Shown here: piece after piece, positions 1 through 64,000 of the stretch
Numbering within the stretch: the first letter of the stretch is position 1
How the letters are laid out: the number at the start of each line of letters is the position of its first letter
Assembly (NCBI GenBank): GCA_023974075.1
Contig: CM043800.1
Span: forward strand, 5,929,352-5,993,351
Length of the DNA: 64,000 nucleotides
From: Chaenocephalus aceratus
Taxonomy: Eukaryota > Chordata > Actinopteri > Perciformes > Channichthyidae
Direction of reading: 5' to 3'
Translations under genes and position numbers: made by a program
The notes under the pieces: generated by a model
What the model saw: only the letters and a program-made list of their open reading frames with translations
Told to the model about the DNA's origin: nothing
The model's database searches: none

Positions 1-329
1 ATCGGTGCTATGTCGTCTTTGATATCATTTTGCAACAAAATCTAGGGAGAAAGATGCCAAAGACTTGGACCCTCGTGGAGCCTGTGGCCCCCCGCCTTTT
101 CAGTATTCCATTTATCCAGAATCTACACTCAATATTTCCAGCACACGTTGCACTTTCCTGGAATCCTGCATGTGTTTCAATGAGAGGTTTATTTCCACAC
201 AATGATCTCCTGCTACATGATGGCCCACCCATCAGGTCTCTCAGGGGGTCTGCTTTCTGTCCCCTGAGTCAGAAGTGAACATGGAGAAGCAGCGTTCAGC
301 CATCATCTGAAACAAACTGCATCCCTGCC

Positions 330-577
330 ACGTTCACTTCTTTGAAATCAAGAATCAAGACTTGTCTCTCTGATGCTGCCTTTTATTAAATCAAATATTA
401 TTTTTATATTTCACACTGAACTGTACATTTTATTCTTGTATTTCTTATATTCATTTGTAATATGGCTTTTATATTATTTTTTCCAATGTGTTGATGTCCA
501 AATGCTATCATAATTTGTGTACAGCATTTTAAATTGCCTTGTGTTAAAATGTGCCATATAAATAAACGTGCCTTGCC
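330..577 (+). mobile_element. LINE 3' tail fragment (L2/CR1-like)
   Basis: An AT-rich stretch ends in the 3' signature seen in many fish L2-like retroposons: 'aaattgccttgtgtt', then 'gccatataaataaacgtgcc'. A second tail with the same ending is at 28155-28401. No coding part is left, so this is a severely 5'-truncated copy inside SIM1 intron 1. The family call is by resemblance only. Confidence 0.55.
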
Positions 578-984
578 TTCTTTATATTATATATGTATTA
601 TAACCTGCAGGACATCAGCTGCATGGCTCCTCAGGGTTTCCTTTGTGCTGGCTGTCTGCAGCACAGCCTGTTACTGTTACACAGCTCCTTATGTTGAGGA
701 TCACGTGCACATCATACTAATATCCGCGGCTCTGCAGCAGGCACGCGGGATGGAGCCTCATCACAGCTAATCTGCTGCCAGGGGCCGCGGGGGCCCGGAG
801 AGGAACAACATCCCTGCGGCTGGGGACCCGGACAGACGGGCCGAGGAACAGAGAGACCCTGAATGCATCATTCACTGACCTCAGGGAGGTGGGAATAACA
901 CAGCACACTGTAGGCTACACTAATGTCACCGCGATATACATCTTACTGAATCACTTTAACGGCAGGAAGACATGTTTGAATAAA

Positions 985-1090
985 GCCTTCGTGCAGACGT
1001 ACAGTACGCAAAGTGCAGGTCTCCCTTGAAAAAGAGATCGTTGATCTCAATGGGATTTTCACCTGGTTAAATAAAGGCTACAAACAAACA
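985..1090 (+). mobile_element. Retroposon 3' tail (fish LINE/SINE type)
   Basis: The phrase 'gatctcaatgggattttcac', then 'ctggttaaataaaggct' and an (ACAA)n tail, is a recurrent 3' end of fish retroposons. Only the tail is present. The exact family is not determined. Confidence 0.45.
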
Positions 1091-1847
1091 AACAAACCAA
1101 AGCTTTAAAATACATTATTATTATTATCATTATTCAAAGTTAATGCGATGTTTCCTGTTGTAACCGTATATTAGGCCTACTATGTATTTCCTTGACAGTG
1201 ACGCTCAAACGAAACAAGAAAATAAGATAAAATAAAATCACGCCTACTGAAGTTTCCGTAAAACGATTTATTTATCTGTTAGCCATAGTTGTTGTTTTGT
1301 TTATTGCGCTTTCTAAAAACGAGTAAACATATGTTTTCTGCTCAATTATATTAAAGAAAGGGTGTGTTACAAATTACAACCCAGAACATGACAAAAACAC
1401 AAAAGAAGCACTCAATATTACTCAAATGTAACCATTTCGATTCAACATAAAGAAAACACCATATCAAAATCCCGTAAATGCCACAGCAGCTAGATAAACA
1501 CATTGGGCCTGTTACAATCATTACTACCACCTCACTAATAGCCTACTACATATTTCATAACAATTACAAATGTAATCATTGCAATAAGAAGATGAATAGG
1601 CTACCTAATAAAGAGTATTTTCTTATATTTAACTGTAGCCTACCTATAGAGCTTAACATATAGTAGTATAATTGTTATAATTATCATCTATCTGATCATG
1701 TTGTTATATTAGCATAATACAAAAACAATAATAAAACAATTTGTAATTGAATAAGAATACTTTATTTATCCCGGGGGAATTTGGGTAAATTGTTAACAGG
1801 TGACATATTAATAATATAGGTTATTTTAATGTAGGTGTAATTGTTTA

Positions 1848-2069
<222 letters not shown>

Positions 2070-2116
2070 TTAGTCCTGCGGCGGTGCGTCTCTGTCCCGC
2101 TGTCTCATAGCACTGA

Positions 2117-2131
2117 CCCCCCCCCCCCCCC
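2117..2131. repeat. C15 homopolymer followed by (CA)4
   Basis: Fifteen C residues are followed by cacacaca, 69 bp upstream of the SIM1 ATG and probably in its 5' leader or proximal promoter. On the SIM1 sense strand this is a G run. The length is prone to sequencing error. Confidence 0.8.
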
Positions 2132-2689
2132 ACACACAGGAAGCTACACTTGTCTCCACGCGCGGCCTATCATCCACAGCAGCTGGCGCGTGAACACATT
2201 CCCATATTTCCAGGTGTTCCGGTGGTTGGCTGTAAACTGGACGCGGCTAATTCCTGGATTTCTGAGGATTACAGTGCGCTTTAGTCAGCCCATTGGACTC
2301 CGTGTTGTCATCACAGCTAATGTCCAGAGGGACAGTAGGCCTGTGGGGGGAATGCAAGTGTGACTATAACTTTATTTTTGTTCTATCTAGGCCCATAGTA
2401 GGCTATATTGAGAGGGTACGAAACATACAACTAACATGGACACTTGTTTGAATTGTTTATACAGACATGTAGTGACTCAAGTCTACTTTTAGAGTCGCAT
2501 TTAATAGCCTATATCTATTACTGCTTACCTCAGGTCAGAGAATCGACAGTTTGCTAAACGGACGCCTTGTGGGCTTCACGGTGCCGGGGCAGCATCTCCA
2601 TTAAGCCCAGCATTCCCTTATCTTCCATCCTCTGTGAGTTTATGGACAGTAGCACACCCAGAGCCTGCTCAGAGCTGCAGGATCCAACA

Positions 2690-2815
2690 CCCGCCCCCTG
2701 CAGGCAGCTCTGCTCCTATTGGAAGATTGAATAGCCTTTCCACCGTTTGATTGGTTGCTCTTTTTGATGACACCGTCCACCAGGATCGGGGATTGGCTGT
2801 TTGTAAATGTTTACC
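2690..2815 (-). promoter_or_regulatory. Candidate SIM1 promoter: three CCAAT boxes and a GC box
   Basis: In the SIM1 sense direction there are three CCAAT pentamers (ATTGG on the plus strand at 2718-2722, 2750-2754 and 2792-2796), spaced 32 and 42 bp. A GC-box-like cgccccc lies near 2692. A near-palindromic forkhead-like site, gtaaatgtttac, is at 2803-2814. CCAAT clusters with such spacing are typical NF-Y promoters. No convincing TATA box or start site was found, so the promoter role is inferred from position (about 650-770 bp before the ATG). Confidence 0.4.
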
Positions 2816-3413
2816 TCTGGCATAAACTAAACTGTATTGAGAAATCCACCGAGTCCGTTCACTCTCTTTAGGGAGAGATATAACTGTATGAAGATCTATT
2901 TAAAACATACCAGAAAGATTGATCGTAGGCTATAAAAACAAATTACACATCTATTTAAATGTTGTTTTAAAGACATTTATCATCTGTGTGCATTCTCCTT
3001 CATTTAGCACAGCCCTCAGGCCTATGGCCTACAGCCTTTCAATTGTCAAAATGTGTTAAATTGTTATTGCCGCAATATTAACATTCAAACTATCTCAATA
3101 ACACGTTTAATCATGATTCAAAATTACATGTCTGATGTTAAGAACTTCCACACGTTTGAATGCAGTAATGGTCTAGCAGTTTCCGTGTGACGGCAGAAGC
3201 CTCTTTACCCTGCAGAAGGTCCGAAAATGGTTATTATGGTCTATATTACACATCACTTGGTGTAATCAATATGCGTGTAGAATTAAAATATAACAATTGT
3301 TCTAACTTGTTGTAAGTTCAATTCAGAGTCCAATCTTTGTGTTCAGGAAGTCTCTCATCTTATTGGTTTGTTCTCCAGAAATAGAAAAATAAAGCAGAAC
3401 GGGAAATGTTCAT

Positions 3414-3419
3414 TACGTG
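3414..3419 (+). promoter_or_regulatory. TACGTG midline-element-like hexamer
   Basis: TACGTG matches the central midline element bound by Single-minded/ARNT dimers. It lies 1.37 kb upstream of the SIM1 ATG. A single hexamer is expected often by chance, so this is only a note that an autoregulatory site is possible. Confidence 0.2.
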
Positions 3420-3764
3420 CACACGGTCCCTCTGCACATCACTGTGTAACCTAACATGAGGTGTGCGGTTCACTCAACACTCTGTGGAGCCTCTATCCAT
3501 TGTAGGTCAATAATACATCATTATGAATGCAGGATCATGCTCAGTGCTGAGGTATTGGAGGTGCTACAGTTGTCCTGCAGTTGGACAGAGAGCGGACGGG
3601 CTGTGATGGAGCAGCCTCCCCCTCCCCCCCTCTCCTCGGCAGGGTGAGTGCGACAGGCCGGTATTTTTTATATATTCTAACAGTATTGTTTCAGAATATC
3701 AAATGTCAGATCTTAATATAAAGTCAATTAAACACCTTCAGACTCTGGACTTTAGCTAATTGTA

Positions 3765-3778
3765 GACGTCATGACGTC
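3765..3778. promoter_or_regulatory. Perfect 14-bp palindrome with two CRE-like sites
   Basis: GACGTCATGACGTC is its own reverse complement and holds two overlapping 7/8 cAMP-response-element matches (TGACGTC) in opposite orientation. It is 1.7 kb upstream of the SIM1 ATG in otherwise unique, AT-rich DNA. CREB/ATF binding is a family-based inference. Confidence 0.35.
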
Positions 3779-6706
3779 GGTTTGGAGGATTTTGCGATGG
3801 GCATTATTCATTTTTTGTATAGACCAAATGGTTATTGGTGGGGGAAAAAAGCATTTTAATTGTAAATAAAATAAATGAATCATTAGTTTCAGTCCCAGAT
3901 TAAACGTAGCCTACATGTCTTTGACACTGCACAATAACATGTAAGATCTAAAACCTACTTTTTGACACTTGGCTTTAGGATTATAAACAAATATGTTGAT
4001 AGTAATTCAGTGAGGCACATTTCCAACACACGACACACAGACATTGCCTGCTTTGTGCAGTCAGTAGATGTGGGGCACAATATCAAAGAGGCACTCCATG
4101 TGTTAAAGGGTTTGTGCGTAGGGTCTTCAAGACCTCTTAAAGCTCGTCTTGAGAGTACAAGACCTTCACTTTTGTTTTTGTTTTGCGCTTATGTTGAATA
4201 TTTCGGAATAGATTTGTGTTTAACGGAATTGCTAGACACAAACCTGGCATCATGTTGTGTTCCAGCATGGGCACACTTTTCAAATGGCAGAGATTTAGGA
4301 ATTGTGGGTTGAAAATGAGTTATGAAAATGGCGACTGTATTTAGTTCTCGAGTAGCAAAGTCAGACACACACGCAGTGAGAAACAGATCTGCGTGGTGAC
4401 ATTCACACGAGGAAACAAATCTGACAGGAACTGGATTTCTGCTGCTTCAGGGCACAGCCAAGATTTTAGAAATACTGAGGTCATACATTCATATCCTCCC
4501 CCAGCGGGACTCGCCGCAGGAGAACACTTCCTTCTAACCACCGCGTGAAACATTTTTGGGGAATTAAAAACAGCAAAACATGAAATAGCAAATGTTCTAT
4601 TCCCTTAAACTATTAGTTTTCTTTGTAATGTTATCTCCCAAAATGACATGCTGTTTTATACCCCTATACAAACCGCCACGTATATATTTGTATCACAAAT
4701 CTGTGGTGAAAAAGACGAAATCCCTTTATTAGGATGTATTTGTCCGGGAACGTAACACATTCTGTGTAAACAAAAACTCCAGAGCTGTCTTAAGGTCTAA
4801 CATTGATGATGTGTGTAATGTGTGTGACCAAAGAATACCCACTCCTCTTCCGGTCATTAAACCTCCAGAACTGTTGCAGGGAGGGTCGTGACCTCTGTGA
4901 CACAGCTATCTGATGCGGGTCTGACTTTTAGAAATGCTCCGGTTACTCCATCCCTTTTTTTCAGCTCCAAAATGATCAGCTCAACTCACGTGTCATGTTT
5001 GGGCTGAAGAGAGGGATTCAGCGTTCTCCTGGTTCCTTCAAGTGCAGCAGGCACACACTTATTGTGAGTGCAAGCAGAAGAATTGGATTAGAGCCTGACA
5101 CCTTTTTAAAGACCATGTAAACAGGCACAGCTAATGTGATTCAGTTTAGAAAAGGAGTCCTGGATAGACAGCTCTATAAACAAAGCCTTAGGGTGTGCTA
5201 ATCTACAGGAGCTTTAAAAACACAAGCAGAACATAGTCTAGTGTCGGCTTCTGTTTAACTGTCAGGAAGTTGGGATTCTAGATTTAGATTTGACCTATGA
5301 TGATTATGTGGTGATTTCTTAGAGACTCATATTCTTCATTGAGTAAATCCCAAAGGGTTTATTATGATAGAATTCACATGTATCACACATTTGCTGTGGC
5401 TGACCCAACAGCATTATAATAGAACTGTCCTCAAGCCATTTCTGAATGTGCATTATCAGTGAGCTTGTTGAACTACCCTATATTTTGTTCATATTGAGGA
5501 TCGTGCAGCCCACCATTGACGATGCAAGGGAACACGTTCAGTCCTTTCCCTTCAGGTAGGTCATGTTGACACGGCAGTCAAACACATGGTGCACATGAAA
5601 TGAACGATGGCTCATCATCTCAGTGAGACCTGTGTGTAAATGACCTGTGCTGCCACTTAGGTGCCATTGGCCATTTTGTAATGAAGTGCTGCCTTATCCC
5701 GCCCACTGGAAGCGTCGAGGATCCCTATTGGTGCTGTACCTGGAGCGACCCACCAATCCCAGGACTCACCTGCCGATGGAGGCGGAATCGTGTCAGACGT
5801 AACGTTCCTCTCGCTCGTGGGTGTTGTATATTAATGGTGATGCACTTCTGATGTTCTGTTTGTGCGACCCGTTAGCTTTGTGAACTTGCTTAAAAGTAAT
5901 ACCCGTCCGTCATATTTATGCCATCATTAGTCTGGCCCACATAGGAGTTTAAACTGACGTTACACACACCGTAGTAACTTCATGTTGGTGTTGTTAGGAG
6001 CAGGGGACTGTAAACTGAATGTAGCTGCTCGGGTTTCGCGTTGCTCGTATGCTAGCAGTACAGATTACAACACCACACTTTACCCTCATGTCACTACTGT
6101 TGACGTTTTTATTCTTAACACACTTATTTTGCTGGCCTGCCTGTATCACACTGCACGCCGTCTCATCCATAAGCACCCTGTTTAGTTGATGGATGTACAA
6201 GGGGGTCTTTTTGTATAACTTTTCACTACGGTTCTCTTCACTGCTACTTCCCTATTTTTGATCATTAAAACAGATGGATGAACAATAAATCACGGTTATC
6301 ATTTATACTGCATTGCTCTGTCGGGGTAAATCCGTAAAGCATGTTTCAATCCGCCCACATCTTCAGTTAATGTTGTATAGTTTCACACAATATCCAACAA
6401 TCAGCAACTATTAGTTGAGGTTATCGGAGGAGAAGGAATAATTGCTTATTGATTTGAATGTGAACTTGTTTTGTGTGTGTGATGCATGGTACCCTTTTTG
6501 GTCTACGCAGTGACCAGCTTACATAACACTGCAGTAGCCTAGGTTACATATTTAATGTTGACTGGAAATGTTTTTGGAGTAAATCAAACTACAGTGGCAA
6601 ACAAAATAAAAGTAATTGAAGTGTGATGAAGCGTGCATTCAAATGATTGTGCCCTTTGGATTGGTCTGACGACATGTTGCTGGTTTATCTGAAGCTCACC
6701 GACACC

Positions 6707-6736
6707 TTTATTCTTTTAGACAAAACAATCTTTATT
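6707..6736 (-). terminator. ASCC3: Candidate ASCC3 polyadenylation signals (two AATAAA)
   Basis: On the sense strand AATAAA occurs at 6736-6731 and again at 6712-6707, followed by a GT-rich stretch (ggtgtcggtgagc). Use of these would give a 3' UTR of about 0.85 kb after the stop at 7557. A nearer ATTAAA is at 7405-7400. Which is used cannot be decided from sequence. Confidence 0.4.
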
Positions 6737-7556
6737 TCACAGCCACGTGTGTACAACATATCTGGTCTAGAAAAACAGACTTCTGGTGAAATAGAAAAAT
6801 GGTCAAAGGATAAGTGCCAGCTGTGACATCACTGACCGAGGCGTGGTTGGAACAACACCGCTTACAGTTCCAGATGATCATTACTGGTAAATTAGGTTAA
6901 CTCAATAAAAGGAAAACTTCAAATCAAATATCTTTAATTAAACCTTTCCCTTTGAAAGACTTTTTTCCTGATGCAAATGCAGTGGTGCAGGAATGAGTCC
7001 GAAAACCTGGAAATGAGTGAGCATGTCAGACAAGCAAGTGGTGTGCTCGTCTCAGTGCTGATTCTTTTTTAAATCTGTTTTTGATATGATCTATGGTCGA
7101 CACAAGCTGAAGAGATGTTCTCCTTTTGTAGTCACGCCAAACATTAGCCACCTTTAGCTTAGCGGTGGTGACGTGAAGTAATGCGAAGATGATATTGTTC
7201 CTTTATATCCTCACGTTAGCTTCTGGAAAAGATATTAAAGCTTCTATTATTATAAACGTGGTGTTAGTCTGTGGATATTGTCCTGCTGGCAAAAACGTAA
7301 GTATCATAAAAAACGTGTTTGCCAAAGATCTTATTTTCTGCATTTGTCCAAATTCCAAGGGACAAAGCATCATCCCTGCACCGCTTTATGTGACAGATAT
7401 TTAATAATCAGAGAGATCCAGAGTAGAGGAGACACAACAGCAGCTTCAATGGTCCAGAATGCAATGCAGCGAGGAGGTGAAGCGTCAGAGCAGCTGATTG
7501 GAGCAACATATCACATCCCAATCTGTGCAGCATGAGGATCCTGAGGGGGGGGTCGC

Positions 7557-64000
<56,444 letters not shown>

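Larger units (their letters stand above)
2832..6700. other. SIM1-ASCC3 intergenic region
   Basis: Apart from the short motifs listed, no coding exon, transposon end or tandem repeat is recognisable in this 3.9 kb. Open frames are short and without family features. Lack of repeats next to a developmental transcription factor fits regulatory DNA, but that cannot be shown without comparison to other species. Confidence 0.5.

Overview
The window is vertebrate nuclear DNA, almost certainly from a ray-finned (percomorph-like) teleost. Evidence: spliced exons with GT-AG borders, a fish-type repeat load (Rex3-like RTE and L2-like LINEs, Tc1/mariner, many hAT, TTAA-type and Harbinger-like miniature elements, very long CA/GT microsatellites), and a gene order matching the vertebrate SIM1-ASCC3 neighbourhood. 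The species cannot be named from the sequence. No operon, CRISPR array, tRNA or rRNA gene was seen, and nothing here looks like a new multi-gene system.

Layout. Positions 1-1873 are the start of SIM1 intron 1, and 1874-2048 (minus strand) is the first coding exon of SIM1, a bHLH-PAS transcription factor. About 5.5 kb of mostly unique DNA with candidate SIM1 promoter elements follows. From 7557 to the right edge, the minus strand carries the 3' half of ASCC3: 21 exons, all but one in frame at every junction, encoding roughly the last 1,030 residues. They cover the end of the first Sec63 module, the whole second Ski2/Brr2-type helicase cassette (Walker A in the exon at 50846-51066, DEIH box at 49552-49718, motif VI at 37722-37854) and the second Sec63 module to the stop codon. 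ASCC3 is the helicase of the ASC-1 complex (alkylation repair with ALKBH3) and of the ribosome quality-control trigger complex. SIM1 and ASCC3 share a strand, the 3' end of ASCC3 facing the SIM1 promoter; they are neighbours, not a functional pathway.

The introns hold the rest: a nested Rex3-like insertion with perfect 14-bp target duplications (13531-16203), hAT-type elements with 8-bp duplications (16659, 28637, 31401, 43805, 57362, 61036), two Harbinger-type copies (19631, 48154), two inverted TTAA-type copies (46983, 58062), an L2 LINE (34390-36176), a Tc1 element with an internally deleted transposase (38449-39772), and three minisatellites (39928, 51991, 52282).

The most notable observations concern how repeats meet ASCC3 splice sites. 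Three acceptors (8306, 49718, 56374) directly follow UG repeats in the transcript. One donor (40702) is 10 bp from an 18-copy minisatellite that stays open as a reading frame. One exon (45014-45139) carries frame-breaking indels next to a 28-base G run. Inverted repeat pairs bracket exon blocks.
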